Notes: generated by a model not told the origin, from the sequence alone. A DNA stretch of 38,123 bases from Paracoccus sp. R12_2 (GCF_017744015.1 NZ_JAGHRA010000023.1:1-38123); one strand, 5' to 3'. Positions 24,858 through 32,296 are shown, counted from the first letter of the stretch. Numbers and translations: made by a program.

Positions 24858-25403
24858 TTAGTCAGCCAAGACTCGATAGACGGACGATCTAGCCACCCTC
24901 AACTTACGCGCGATCTGTGTGGCTCCTAAACCCTCGGCGTCACGAAGCCGTTTTATCTCACTCGCGTTGATTGTCGGCTTACGCCCCTTATAGACCCCTG
25001 CGGCTTTTGCTTTTGAAATCCCCTCAGCCTGCCGCTCTTTCCGCAGATTAGTCTCGAACTCCGCGAATACCCCCAGCATCTGGAAGAACGCTCTGCCAGC
25101 AGCGCTTCCTGTGTCCACAGGCTGCTCTGTAGCTCGAAGCGTTACGCCCCTCTCCTGAAGCTGACGCGCAATGGTAGTTAGGTCGTCCATTGATCGCGCT
25201 AGGCGGTCAAGCCGCGTGACAACTAGCGTGTCGCCGTCCCGCATGAACTCTAGCAGGGTCTGCAACTCGTCGCGTCCACCCAACTTTGTGCCGCTGCGCT
25301 TCTCTTCCCGGATCACATCGCAGCCCGCTGCCTTCAATGCTTCGCGTTGGATGGTCAGGTCTTGGTCGGCAGTGGAAACGCGGGCATAGCCGTAGGTCTT
25401 CAT
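24858..25403 (-). CDS. Serine recombinase (resolvase/invertase family)
   Basis: This 181-residue site-specific recombinase starts MKTYGYARVSTADQDL, giving Arg8 and nucleophile Ser10. VVTRLDRLARS provides Asp66, Arg67 and Arg70, matching the catalytic set of gamma-delta resolvase. A helix with FAEFETNLRKERQAEGI and the GVYKGRKPTI hinge lead to a C-terminal helix-turn-helix (LGATQIARKLRVARSSVYRVL). The length is that of Tn3-type resolvases and DNA invertases. It is convergent with the nuclease gene, 35 bases away. The upstream region carries several TGTCCG half-sites that overlap its likely promoter (TTGACT about 60 bases upstream), which suggests self-regulation. It is unlikely to be the enzyme that integrated at the tRNA. 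Confidence 0.9.
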   Translation of the reverse strand: MKTYGYARVSTADQDLTIQREALKAAGCDVIREEKRSGTKLGGRDELQTLLEFMRDGDTLVVTRLDRLARSMDDLTTIARQLQERGVTLRATEQPVDTGSAAGRAFFQMLGVFAEFETNLRKERQAEGISKAKAAGVYKGRKPTINASEIKRLRDAEGLGATQIARKLRVARSSVYRVLAD

Positions 25404-25410
25404 GGCAGAC

Positions 25411-25528
25411 TGTCCTTTTTGGGTCTAGACCATGTCTGCCTATTGTCCGATAAACTTCAAGTCAACCCTATTCGGACGCATGAATTGTCCGATGGGTATG
25501 TCCGGGAACGGTAAACCTAAAGCGGACA
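25411..25528. promoter_or_regulatory. Res-like cluster of serine-recombinase half-sites
   Basis: TGTCCG-type half-sites occur at 25411 (TGTCCTTTT), 25444-25452 (TGTCCGATA), 25486-25494 (TGTCCGATG) and 25499-25507 (TGTCCGGGA), with inverted partners TATTCGGAC (25469-25477) and AGCGGACA (ending 25528). TGTCCGATA fits the TGTCYRNTA half-site known for Tn3-family resolvases. A perfect palindrome GGTCTAGACC sits at 25422-25431. The cluster directly precedes the recombinase gene, the classic position of a res site. Confidence 0.55.
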
Positions 25529-25633
25529 TTAACATGCACGCGGCATGTGTTGTTACCTGTTACTCCCGATCTGCCAGCGAAGCAGACTAGAAACCAATCT
25601 GCGGTTGTGTTACGAATTAAAACAAGGGAAACC

Positions 25634-25678
25634 ATACACATACGCATGTGTATTGGCCCTTGCGGTAACGCAAAGGGG
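25634..25678 (+). promoter_or_regulatory. Two tandem leader hairpins, the second covering the ribosome binding site
   Basis: Hairpin 1 has perfect 8-bp arms ATACACAT (25634-25641) and ATGTGTAT (25646-25653) with loop ACGC. Hairpin 2 pairs CCCTTGCG (25657-25664) with CGCAA-A-GGG (25669-25677) around a GTAA loop, a GNRA tetraloop in RNA, with one bulged A. Its 3' arm contains the AAGGGG Shine-Dalgarno for ATG 25685. A third inverted repeat, ACATGC/GCATGT, lies at 25532-25548. Confidence 0.5.
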
Positions 25679-25684
25679 AACCTG

Positions 25685-25885
25685 ATGATCCGAGAACGAA
25701 TCGAAGAACTGCTCAACCAAGCCGCTGAGGCGTGGGCTGATCTTCAAGAAAGCGAAGCGCAGATTAGAGAGCTGGAAGTGGCAGCTGATGAAGCTGCACA
25801 CGTGGCAACACAGGCGGAGACAGAGGTGATGTATCTCAGGCTTTTGCTTTCCCATGGGGAATGTGGGCCACGCGCTTCAGTGTGA
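25685..25885 (+). CDS. Small coiled-coil ORF, unknown function
   Basis: This 66-residue acidic protein, MIRERIEELLNQAAEAWADL onwards, is predicted to be one long amphipathic helix (heptad-like spacing through QIRELEVAADEAAHVATQAE), so coiled-coil pairing is likely. The ATG has AAGGGG at 6 bases. The frame is open further upstream through GTG codons, but that part contains the two leader hairpins and shows no protein-like pattern. A hairpin terminator follows directly. It could be an accessory protein of the islet, such as a partner or inhibitor, but there is no sequence basis for a specific role. Confidence 0.5.
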   Translation: MIRERIEELLNQAAEAWADLQESEAQIRELEVAADEAAHVATQAETEVMYLRLLLSHGECGPRASV

Positions 25886-25894
25886 TGTGGAAGA

Positions 25895-25926
25895 GGCGGG
25901 GAAGCCCCCCCGCCCCTTCCCGTTTT
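25895..25926 (+). terminator. Terminator after the 66-residue ORF
   Basis: Two alternative stems are possible. GGCGGGG (25895-25901) can pair with CCCCGCC (25908-25914), or GGGAAG (25899-25904) with CTTCCC (25916-25921), followed by GTTTT. It lies 10-40 bases after the ORF stop. Confidence 0.55.
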
Positions 25927-26023
25927 CGCGATACTGGTAGTGCGGCGCCAGCTATACGGGGGAAAACGTTTGCCTCATCTAACGATAAGGCGCTGAGAAT
26001 TTTGCGACTAAAAGTGGCCGGTC

Positions 26024-26318
26024 CTACTTCCCCAACTCAGCAAGCGCACCATAGGAACTTATTCCGCTCCGTCGCATCCGACCGGCTTCTGCCGCTTCCA
26101 CAGTTCGCCGCCTGACACCTTTCAGAATTTCCGGGTTCTCTTCCATGAGTTGCCTTTTGGCGGCCTCTCGATACCCGTCAATTACGCGGCGCATCGCTTT
26201 CACTCTCGGGTCCAGTGTCGGGTCGCTAAAGTCGTCGCGCAGGCGCCGGTATTGAGTGCTTTCGACCAGCTTTTTAAGGCGCTGGTGCAGCGTGTCGCCG
26301 TTGTAAGTCACGGTTCCT
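26024..26318 (-). pseudogene. 3' part of a small gene split by the IS3-family element
   Basis: The minus-strand frame from GTVTYNGDTLHQRLKKL to the end ALAELGK gives 97 residues that are basic and helical (RVIDGYREAAKRQLMEENPE, GVRRRTVEAAEAGRMRR). The apparent start MTVSDRPGAIQ is IS terminal-repeat sequence, so the true 5' end lies beyond the IS. Joining 26318 directly to 27681 keeps the frame open and yields about 113 residues with a GTG start at 27727. I do not recognise the family. Its place next to the tRNA attachment site is where an integrase or excisionase gene would be expected, but neither is evident. Confidence 0.5.
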
Positions 26319-26345
26319 TGAATCGCCCCGGGTCTGTCGGAGACC
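26319..26345 (+). repeat. Left terminal inverted repeat of the IS
   Basis: These 27 bases are identical to the complement of 27654-27680. The outer bases are TGAATCGCCCC. Confidence 0.95.
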
Positions 26346-26361
26346 GTCAACTTAAGTAAGG

Positions 26362-26739
26362 ATGACGGTTATGACGAAAAGCAAAATGGCAAATCGCTAC
26401 TCGCCAGAGGTCCGCGCGCGTGCGGTTCGGATGGTCTTCGAGCATCAAGGCTCTTACGAAACGCAGGCGGGCGCGATTGCGGCCATTGCACCGAAGATCG
26501 GATGTATTCCGCAAACCTTGCGCGAATGGGTCAAGCAGGCCGAGAAGGACAGCGGCATGCGCGACGGCGTGACGACTGAGGAACGGGATCGGATCAAGGC
26601 ACTGGAACGCGAGGTTCGCGAACTACGCCAAGCCAATGAGATCCTCCGCAAGGGTGAGTGGGTGAACGCCATCGGTCCGAGAGAACCCACGAACGCGTAT
26701 TTTGCGCAGGCGGAACTCGACCGCCCACTGAAGCGATGA
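26362..26739 (+). CDS. IS3-family transposase OrfA, with a small in-frame insertion
   Basis: OrfA is the DNA-binding subunit, with a helix-turn-helix ([36 protein letters not shown]) and a leucine-zipper-like helix ([18 protein letters not shown]). The 125-residue product differs from the familiar form of this group, in which ANEILRK runs directly into [12 protein letters not shown]. Here 14 residues, [14 protein letters not shown], lie between RK and AYFAQ, a net gain of about 12 residues. The insertion keeps the OrfA frame but brings a TGA (26655-26657) into the OrfB frame. The first Met could also be the ATG at 26371. Confidence 0.88.
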   Translation: MTVMTKSKMANRYSPEVRARAVRMVFEHQGSYETQAGAIAAIAPKIGCIPQTLREWVKQAEKDSGMRDGVTTEERDRIKALEREVRELRQANEILRKGEWVNAIGPREPTNAYFAQAELDRPLKR

Positions 26740-27641
26740 TCGCCTTCATTGATGATCGGCGCGTTGTTTACGGTGTCGAGTCAATCTGCAGAGTGCTGCC
26801 GATTGCGCCGTCAACTTATTATCATCAGCTGGCGTGCCGCACGGACCCCTCCAAAGCCTCAGCGCGCCATCAGCGTGACCGAGAGCTTTGCCCGGAGATC
26901 AAACGGGTCTGGGATGAGAATTACCAGGTCTATGGGGTTCGCAAGGCATGGCATCAGCTGAAGCGCGAGGGCTTTGCGCTGGCGCGCTGCACTGTTGACC
27001 GTCTGATGAAACAGATCGGCATCCGTGGCGCTGTGCGCGGAAAAGTAATCAAAACAACGGACCCTGACACGTCAGCACCCTGTCCGCGCGACAAGGTGAA
27101 CCGAGTGTTCCGGGCGCCTGCCCCGAACCTGCTCTGGGTCAGCGACTTCACTTACGTATCCACGTGGCAGGGCTTTGTTTATGTGGCCTTCGTCATCGAC
27201 ACCTTTGCTGATCGCATCGTGGGCTGGCGGGTCTCGCGGTCTGCCAAGACAGAGTTTGTTCTCGATGCCCTCGAGCAAGCTCTGCATGATCGACGGCCTG
27301 TTCAGAAGGGCGGATTGATCCATCATTCCGACCGCGGCGGGCAGTATTTATCTATTCGATACACCGAGCGTTTAGCCGAAGCAGGCATCGAACCCTCCGT
27401 CGGAAGCGTCGGCGATTCTTATGACAACGCCCTCGCTGAAACGATCAATGGCCTCTACAAAACCGAACTGGTCCATCGCCAGGGACCGTGGCGCAATATG
27501 CAGGATCTGGAAATGGCCACCCTCGGATGGGTCGATTGGTTCAACAACAGGCGCCTGCTTGGCCCGATCGGAAACATCCCGCCAGCAGAGGCAGAACTGA
27601 ACTTCTATGCTCAGCGCGACATGCTCGATCTTGTCGCGTAA
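26736..27641 (+). CDS. IS3-family transposase OrfB (DDE integrase core)
   Basis: This is the catalytic subunit, 301 residues from ATG 26736. It has the HTH_21-type N-terminal region ([35 protein letters not shown]) and an RNase-H-like core. The catalytic residues are seen in WVSDFTYV (D), HHSDRGGQY (D) and [18 protein letters not shown] (E), with exactly 35 residues between the last two, the IS3-family DD(35)E spacing. The start overlaps the orfA stop (ATGA). The family normally makes an OrfAB fusion by -1 frameshifting. No A6G-type slippery run is visible in the overlap. Confidence 0.93.
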   Translation: MIAFIDDRRVVYGVESICRVLPIAPSTYYHQLACRTDPSKASARHQRDRELCPEIKRVWDENYQVYGVRKAWHQLKREGFALARCTVDRLMKQIGIRGAVRGKVIKTTDPDTSAPCPRDKVNRVFRAPAPNLLWVSDFTYVSTWQGFVYVAFVIDTFADRIVGWRVSRSAKTEFVLDALEQALHDRRPVQKGGLIHHSDRGGQYLSIRYTERLAEAGIEPSVGSVGDSYDNALAETINGLYKTELVHRQGPWRNMQDLEMATLGWVDWFNNRRLLGPIGNIPPAEAELNFYAQRDMLDLVA

Positions 27642-27653
27642 AGTGAAGCTATA

Positions 27654-27680
27654 GGTCTCCGACAGACCCGGGGCGATTCA
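27654..27680 (-). repeat. Right terminal inverted repeat of the IS
   Basis: This is the perfect 27-base complement of the left end, finishing in GGGGCGATTCA. Confidence 0.95.
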
Positions 27681-27727
27681 CGGCGGGCCAAGCGTGTGTG
27701 TCCAGTCACGGCTTCGAGCCTCTTCAC
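27681..27727 (-). pseudogene. 5' part of the IS-split small gene
   Basis: On the minus strand GTG 27727 opens MKRLEAVTGHTRLARR, which continues in frame into the 26318-26024 fragment if the IS is removed. AGAGG lies 7 bases upstream of the GTG. The stretch from 27728 to 27807 holds no other gene. Confidence 0.42.
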
Positions 27728-27807
27728 TGCAACACCTCTACGTGGCGAAATATCCAATTTCCCTAGCAATCGCAGGAAGTTTGTTAGATTTCAAGCTGCT
27801 GAGGAAC

Positions 27808-27885
<78 letters not shown>

Positions 27886-27927
27886 ACCGGAGGTCTGCAG
27901 GACGTTGTTCGTCGCTGCGTGGGGCGT

Positions 27928-27956
27928 CGTATAGGGGGCAGGGCTGCGGGGTGCAA
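27928..27956 (-). promoter_or_regulatory. Promoter of tRNA-Ala
   Basis: On the minus strand TTGCAC (27956-27951), a 17-base spacer and TATACG (27933-27928) lie about 45 bases before the tRNA. The same TTGCAC-17-TAT layout precedes tRNA-Gly. Confidence 0.68.
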
Positions 27957-28021
27957 GCGGAAAATTCTGACGGCAGAGATGTTTCTTGGGTTTCCACTTG
28001 GGACACGGTTTAACTCTTTGA

Positions 28022-28053
28022 AGAAAAAGAAAACGCGGCCGAAATGGCCGCGT
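28022..28053 (-). terminator. Intrinsic terminator of the FYDLN-acid gene
   Basis: On the minus strand ACGCGGCC and GGCCGCGT (28053-28046 and 28040-28033) form an 8-bp stem with a 5-base loop, followed by TTTTCTTTTTCTT. It lies about 40 bases after the stop. Confidence 0.85.
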
Positions 28054-28093
28054 CTGGAAGGCTTTGAAATGGGGGCGGATTCGGGCGGACGCG

Positions 28094-28408
28094 TCAGTCC
28101 TCGTCGTCATCCGCGACGTCAGCGATTTCGTCCAGCGACACGTCGCCGTCGTCATCGTCGTCGTCCAGCAGATCATCGTCCAGATCGCCGCCCTCGTCCT
28201 CGAGATCTTCTTCTTCGTCGTTGGTCTTGGTGTTCCGCTGCGTCGCGGTCTTCTCGCTGGTCAGCGCCTTGCCACGACCCTCGTTGAAACTTTCAAGCGA
28301 GAACTGGTTTCCGCAGGCCGGGCAGGTCAGCGGGTCGTTTCTGAGGTCGTAGAAGCGGGTCGCACAATGCGGGCACAGGCGTTTCGTGCCCCATTCCTCT
28401 TTGGGCAT
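28094..28408 (-). CDS. FYDLN-acid zinc-ribbon protein (TIGR02300 type)
   Basis: This 104-residue protein has an N-terminal zinc ribbon (CPHC and CPAC), the RFYDLRNDPLTCPACG signature of the FYDLN-acid family, and an extremely acidic C-terminal half (runs of Asp and Glu such as LDDDLLDDDDDDGD). The usual FYDLN appears here as FYDLR. The family is restricted to alphaproteobacteria and its function is unknown. GGAGATTACC precedes the ATG. It is monocistronic, with its own terminator, and lies just upstream of tRNA-Ala on the same strand. Confidence 0.92.
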   Translation of the reverse strand: MPKEEWGTKRLCPHCATRFYDLRNDPLTCPACGNQFSLESFNEGRGKALTSEKTATQRNTKTNDEEEDLEDEGGDLDDDLLDDDDDDGDVSLDEIADVADDDED

Positions 28409-28505
28409 GGTAATCTCCTTCCGCCGCGATTAGGGAATTTGCCGATCCCGTGCCACAGGCTTGCGGGGGTGTCAAAGGCTTTTCTAATGCGGCGGAGCGG
28501 GAAGC

Positions 28506-29192
28506 TTGGACGAGACGATCACGATTGCTGACGGGTTGCGTATCGCGCTGCGAAGATCCGCGCGTGCGCGGCGCATGATCCTGCGTGTGCCGCGCGACGG
28601 CGGCGACCCGGTGCTGACCCTGCCATCCCGCGTCGCGCTGGCAGAGGGGCTTGCCTTTGCCGAGGCAAGGGTGGGCTGGCTGCGCGAGGCAACTGCAAGG
28701 CGGCCGGGGCCGAGGCGGGTCGAGGCCGGTGTGCTGCTGCCGGTCGAAGGCTTGCCGCGGCGGCTGATGCCCGCCAGTGAGCGCGCGGCGCGGCTGGAGC
28801 CCGATCGGCTGCTGATCCCGCAGGGCAGGCCACCCGGCCCGGTCGTGCAGGGCTATCTGAAGCATCTGGCCCATGATCGACTGCGGCTTGCCTGCGACCG
28901 TCATGCGGCGGCGCTGGGTCGGCAGGTGCGCGCCATCTCGCTGCGCGATACGCGGTCGCGCTGGGGCAGTTGCACGGCGGATGGCCGGCTGATGTTCTCG
29001 TGGCGACTGGCGATGGCGCCGCCCCAGGTCCTGGACTATGTCGCCGCCCACGAGGTGGCCCATCTGGCGCATATGGACCATTCGCCACGCTTCTGGGCCA
29101 CGGTCGAGCGGTTGATGCCCGGCCATGGCCCGCACCGCGCCTGGCTGAGGCAGAACGGTGCGGATCTGATGGTCTGGAAATTCCGCGATTGA
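28506..29192 (+). CDS. YgjP/SprT-like zinc metallopeptidase (DUF45, M48-type)
   Basis: This 228-residue protein contains HEVAHLAHMDHSPRFW, an HExxH zinc site with the downstream H-S-x-x-F-W typical of YgjP/DUF45 proteins. RDTRSRWGSCTADGRLMFSW, another hallmark of the family, precedes it. It is probably a cytoplasmic metallopeptidase of unknown substrate. The best start is TTG 28506, with GGAGCGGGAAG upstream, because no ATG or GTG lies near the conserved N-terminus. It is divergent from the FYDLN-acid gene and is followed 31 bases later by a GntR regulator. Confidence 0.86.
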   Translation: MDETITIADGLRIALRRSARARRMILRVPRDGGDPVLTLPSRVALAEGLAFAEARVGWLREATARRPGPRRVEAGVLLPVEGLPRRLMPASERAARLEPDRLLIPQGRPPGPVVQGYLKHLAHDRLRLACDRHAAALGRQVRAISLRDTRSRWGSCTADGRLMFSWRLAMAPPQVLDYVAAHEVAHLAHMDHSPRFWATVERLMPGHGPHRAWLRQNGADLMVWKFRD

Positions 29193-29223
29193 CCCGGCGC
29201 GGTTTCGTGATCACAGATATGCC

Positions 29224-29868
29224 ATGACAGCAATCCGTTCCGCAGATCCCGCCGCACATGAGCGTCTTTATCGCAGCCTTCGCAGCCGCATCATGCTGGG
29301 CGAGGTGTCACCCGGCGCCGCGCTGACCCTGCGCGGACTTGCCCGAGAATATCACGTCTCGATGACCCCGGCACGCGAGGCGGTGCGGCGGCTGGTCGCG
29401 GAAGGGGCGCTGAGTTTGTCGGCCTCGGGTCGGGTCGCGACGCCCGAACTGTCCGACGAACGGATCGAAGAGTTGGCGGCGCTGCGCGCCCTGATCGAGC
29501 CGGAACTGGCCGCGCGGGCCCTGCCGCGCGCGCATTTTGCACTGATCGAGCGTCTGGCCCAAATGAACGCGCGGATCGCGGATGCGGTCGAACGCCATGA
29601 CGCGGTCGGCTATATTCGCTGCAACCTGGATTTTCACCGGATGCTGTATCTGCGCGCGCAGGCGCCCGCGATGCTGGCGATGCTCGAAACGATCTGGTTG
29701 CAGTTGGGGCCGACGATGCGCGCATTGTATGGGCGGGTAAAGCGCAACGAGCCGCCGCGCCATCACCGGATGATCCTGGCGGCGCTGCGGGCAGGCGACG
29801 AACCTGCATTGCGGCTGGCGATCAGGGCTGACGTGACCCACGGCCTGCGCCACCTGACCGCAGCCTGA
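29224..29868 (+). CDS. GntR/FadR-family transcriptional regulator
   Basis: This 214-residue DNA-binding protein has an N-terminal winged helix (RLYRSLRSRIMLGEVSPGAA, LAREYHVSMTPAREAVRRL, EGALSLSASGRVATPE) and an all-helical FCD effector domain. In the FCD domain NLDFHRMLYLRAQAPAMLAM and the RHHRMILAALRAGDEPALRL segment supply likely metal or ligand contacts. The effector and targets are unknown. No catabolic operon is adjacent, so its regulon lies elsewhere. Confidence 0.9.
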   Translation: MTAIRSADPAAHERLYRSLRSRIMLGEVSPGAALTLRGLAREYHVSMTPAREAVRRLVAEGALSLSASGRVATPELSDERIEELAALRALIEPELAARALPRAHFALIERLAQMNARIADAVERHDAVGYIRCNLDFHRMLYLRAQAPAMLAMLETIWLQLGPTMRALYGRVKRNEPPRHHRMILAALRAGDEPALRLAIRADVTHGLRHLTAA

Positions 29869-29934
29869 CCTTTCGGATCATTCCGGCACGACGCCGGTTT
29901 GGCACCGGCGCCGGCTGCATCGGCGCGCCGCTGC

Positions 29935-30552
29935 TTAACCCCGCTGCATGCGCGGCAGGCCCAGCCCGCCGAAATTGATCAGGCCCGACGGGATGATGCG
30001 GGTGTACTTGGTGCCCCTGATCGCGGCACCGGCCATCAGCCCGGACTGACCGAAGATCATCGCCACCACCGGATACTGCGCCGTGATCGTGTCCGCGCCC
30101 AGATTTGTGCCGCCCGCCGGAATCGCGTAATACGCATCCGCCCCGGCGACCCATCCGGTCGCAGCACGGAACGCCGCCAGCGCCTGATCGGTCTGGAAGA
30201 TCAGCACATGGGCGTATTGCTGGCCACCGGCCTGAAAGCCCACAGTCGCCTGGGTTGCGGAATAGTAATCCACCGTCGCGCCGCCGATGCGCAGCGCACC
30301 CTGACCATATGCCCCGCCGATTCCCAGCGCGGCCTCGGTCATCAGGGGCATGTACAGCACGCCCTTGGCGTTCTGGATCATCGGCGCGGCGTTTGGATAG
30401 GTCTGCAACAGATACTGGTGGGTCTGGTCAACCCGCGCGTCAAGCTGTGCGGATGCATTGCTGCCCACGGCATTGCTGCACCCCGCCAGGGCCAGCGCCG
30501 CGCCACCGGTCGCCAGCAGTCCACGGCGGCTCATCATGTTGGATTTGCTCAT
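29935..30552 (-). CDS. Ysc84-like lipoprotein
   Basis: This 205-residue exported protein has an unusual leader, SRRGLLATGGAALALAGC, which combines a twin-arginine-like SRR motif with a lipobox (LAGC, Cys25). The mature part has the Ysc84/SYLF pattern: NAKGVLYMPLMTEAALGIGG, GGATVDYYSATQATVGFQAG and LIFQTDQALAAFRA. In eukaryotes this fold binds lipid or actin; bacterial members are envelope proteins of unknown role. It is transcribed in the same direction as hemB, 71 bases beyond that gene's start region in the opposite order, so it is probably independent. Confidence 0.82.
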   Translation of the reverse strand: MSKSNMMSRRGLLATGGAALALAGCSNAVGSNASAQLDARVDQTHQYLLQTYPNAAPMIQNAKGVLYMPLMTEAALGIGGAYGQGALRIGGATVDYYSATQATVGFQAGGQQYAHVLIFQTDQALAAFRAATGWVAGADAYYAIPAGGTNLGADTITAQYPVVAMIFGQSGLMAGAAIRGTKYTRIIPSGLINFGGLGLPRMQRG

Positions 30553-30623
30553 TTTGTCGCCTCGTTTGGTTCACACCGGACACTGACGGCCCGCTTGCCG
30601 CAACGATACGCGAGGGCGCGACC

Positions 30624-31619
30624 TCATGCCAGCATTTCGGCGACCGTGGGCGCAAAATAGCTGAGCACGCCGTCGCAGCCCGCCCGGCGGAACGAAAGCA
30701 GGCTTTCGGTCATCGCATCGCGCGACAGCCAGCCGTTGCGGATCGCGCCTTCCAGCATCGCGTATTCACCGCTGACCTGATAGGCGAAGGTGGGCGCCCC
30801 GAATTCGTCCTTCACGGCCCGGCAGATATCCAGATAGGGCATGCCCGGCTTGACCATCACCATATCCGCGCCTTCGGCCAGATCCCGGGCCACGCAGCGC
30901 AGCGCCTCGCCCCGGTTCGCGGGGTTGACCTGATAGGTCTTCTTGTCGCCGACCAGCCGCCCCGAGGCTCCGACCGCGTCGCGGAACGGGCCATAGAAGG
31001 CGCTGGCGAACTTGGCTGCGTAGGACAGGATCGCCACATGCTTGTGACCCGCCGTCTCCATCGCGCCGCGCAGCGCCCCGATGCGTCCGTCCATCATGTC
31101 GCTGGGGCCAAGGATGTCCGCACCTGCCTCGGCCTGTGCCAGTGCCATGCGAACCAGCGCCTCGACGGTTTCATCGTTCAGGATCTCGCCGTCCCGCACG
31201 ATCCCGTCATGTCCGTTCGCGTTATAGGGGTCCAACGCGATGTCGGTCATCACCGCCATCTCGGGCACTGTCTCCTTGACGGCACGGATCGCACGGTTGC
31301 CGATATTATCGGGATCCCAAGCGCGTTCGCAGGTCTCGGTCTTGAGGCCCTGATCGGAATGGGGGAAAATGCAGATCGCGGGGATGTTCAGCCGTGCCGC
31401 CCGTTCTGCCGCGCGTTTGGCGCCGTCCAGCGTCAGGCGCTGGACGCCGGGCATCGAGGCGATCTCGCCCTCGGCGCCCGCGACTTCGGTGACGAAGATC
31501 GGCCAGATCAGGTTGGCGGGGGTCAGGTTCACCTCGCTGACCATGGCGCGCAGATTGGCGGTCCGCCGCAGCCGGCGCAGGCGCGTGGCGGGAAACGGGG
31601 CGATGATCGGGCTGGCCAT
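30624..31619 (-). CDS. hemB: Delta-aminolevulinic acid dehydratase (porphobilinogen synthase)
   Basis: HemB condenses two 5-aminolevulinate molecules to porphobilinogen in haem and cobalamin synthesis. The 331-residue protein has the two active-site lysines in SYAAKFASAFYGPFRDA and VMVKPGMPYLD, and the conserved NLIWPIFV and DILGPSDMMDGR segments. ATG 31619 (MASPIIAPFPATRLRRLRR) has AAAGGATG upstream; a longer frame of 30 residues has no family-like sequence. It is divergent from the membrane protein gene at 31721. Confidence 0.95.
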   Translation of the reverse strand: MASPIIAPFPATRLRRLRRTANLRAMVSEVNLTPANLIWPIFVTEVAGAEGEIASMPGVQRLTLDGAKRAAERAARLNIPAICIFPHSDQGLKTETCERAWDPDNIGNRAIRAVKETVPEMAVMTDIALDPYNANGHDGIVRDGEILNDETVEALVRMALAQAEAGADILGPSDMMDGRIGALRGAMETAGHKHVAILSYAAKFASAFYGPFRDAVGASGRLVGDKKTYQVNPANRGEALRCVARDLAEGADMVMVKPGMPYLDICRAVKDEFGAPTFAYQVSGEYAMLEGAIRNGWLSRDAMTESLLSFRRAGCDGVLSYFAPTVAEMLA

Positions 31620-31720
31620 GGCGGCATCCTTTCGCGGCGTAAGGCGGGTGCAGGCAACTGCTTTCCCTTGGCGTGACAACGTTCTAAGGTCGCGCGCGAC
31701 CAAGGACAAGGAACCCCGGC

Positions 31721-32293
31721 GTGCCGCAATTCGACGGAGTCATCAGCTTTCTGGACAACCGCTCGTTCGGGACGATCTGGTTCTGGCTGGTGGTGATCGG
31801 GATGTGGTCGGTGACGGGGCGCAGCGTGCTGGGCGTGCCCACCGAGGTGGTCAGCCGCGCCCACCGCGCCCAGAAGGCCGGCGAGGCCGAGCACGCGTCC
31901 GTCATCACCCTGCTGGACTGGCTGTCGCTGACGTTGCCCCGGTGGCGCCTTGGGCCGCACGAAGGCGCAGCCTTTCTGGGGGTCACTGCGTTTCTGCTGA
32001 CCTCGCTTGCGGTGTTCGGATTCCGCTATGGACTGGAGATGGCACAGGCGCTGACGTTTCTGCTGACCCCGTTTCTGATCCTGTTCTGGTTGCGCGTTCG
32101 CCTTGCCGGCAGGCTGATCCCGTTGCTTGATGAAGCCGAGCGAGGAGAGCGGCCGGTTGCCAGCGTCGGCGCCGAGGCAGTGCGTCTGATGATCCGTCAC
32201 CGCCGCATTGTCACGATGCTTGCCGCCGCCGCTGTCGCAGTGACCGCTTTGTGGGGGACGTTATGGGGGTTGATGCACCCCAATGGGCTGTGA
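31721..32293 (+). CDS. Conserved four-helix membrane protein of unknown function
   Basis: This 190-residue protein starts at GTG 31721, with AAGGACAAGGAA upstream. The N-terminal pattern LDNRSFGTIWFWLVVIGMWS and VLGVPTEVVSRAHR is one I associate with a Rhodobacteraceae protein sometimes labelled a SufBCD component. I know of no firm basis for that label and nothing here supports it. Hydrophobic segments lie at about residues 17-33, 85-105, 110-130 and 165-185. It is followed 38 bases later by mfd. Confidence 0.65.
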   Translation: MPQFDGVISFLDNRSFGTIWFWLVVIGMWSVTGRSVLGVPTEVVSRAHRAQKAGEAEHASVITLLDWLSLTLPRWRLGPHEGAAFLGVTAFLLTSLAVFGFRYGLEMAQALTFLLTPFLILFWLRVRLAGRLIPLLDEAERGERPVASVGAEAVRLMIRHRRIVTMLAAAAVAVTALWGTLWGLMHPNGL

Positions 32294-32296
32294 CAC

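Larger units (their letters stand above)
26319..27680 (+). mobile_element. Complete IS3-family insertion sequence, 1362 bp
   Basis: The element begins TGAATCGCCCCGGG and ends in its exact complement, with perfect 27-bp inverted repeats (26319-26345 and 27654-27680) and the TG...CA tips usual in the IS3 family. It holds overlapping orfA and orfB. The flanks are CCT on the left and CGG on the right, so there is no 3-4 bp target duplication, which suggests a rearrangement at one end after insertion. Confidence 0.93.

Noticed and set aside
24858..25403. The serine recombinase as the enzyme that integrated the islet
   Set aside because: Small resolvases of 181 residues act at res sites and do not use tRNA 3' ends with 20-bp repeats. 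A tyrosine recombinase is expected for that.
25547..25684. N-terminal extension of the 66-residue ORF from upstream GTG codons
   Set aside because: The extension is translated hairpin sequence without protein-like pattern, and ATG 25685 has a good ribosome binding site.
26319..26350. The start MTVSDRPGAIQ of the minus-strand frame ending at 26024 as a genuine N-terminus
   Set aside because: Those codons are the terminal inverted repeat of the IS read backwards, not native gene sequence.
31721..32293. Naming this membrane protein as a Suf complex component
   Set aside because: No Suf motif or suf gene is visible. The label would be carried over without support.
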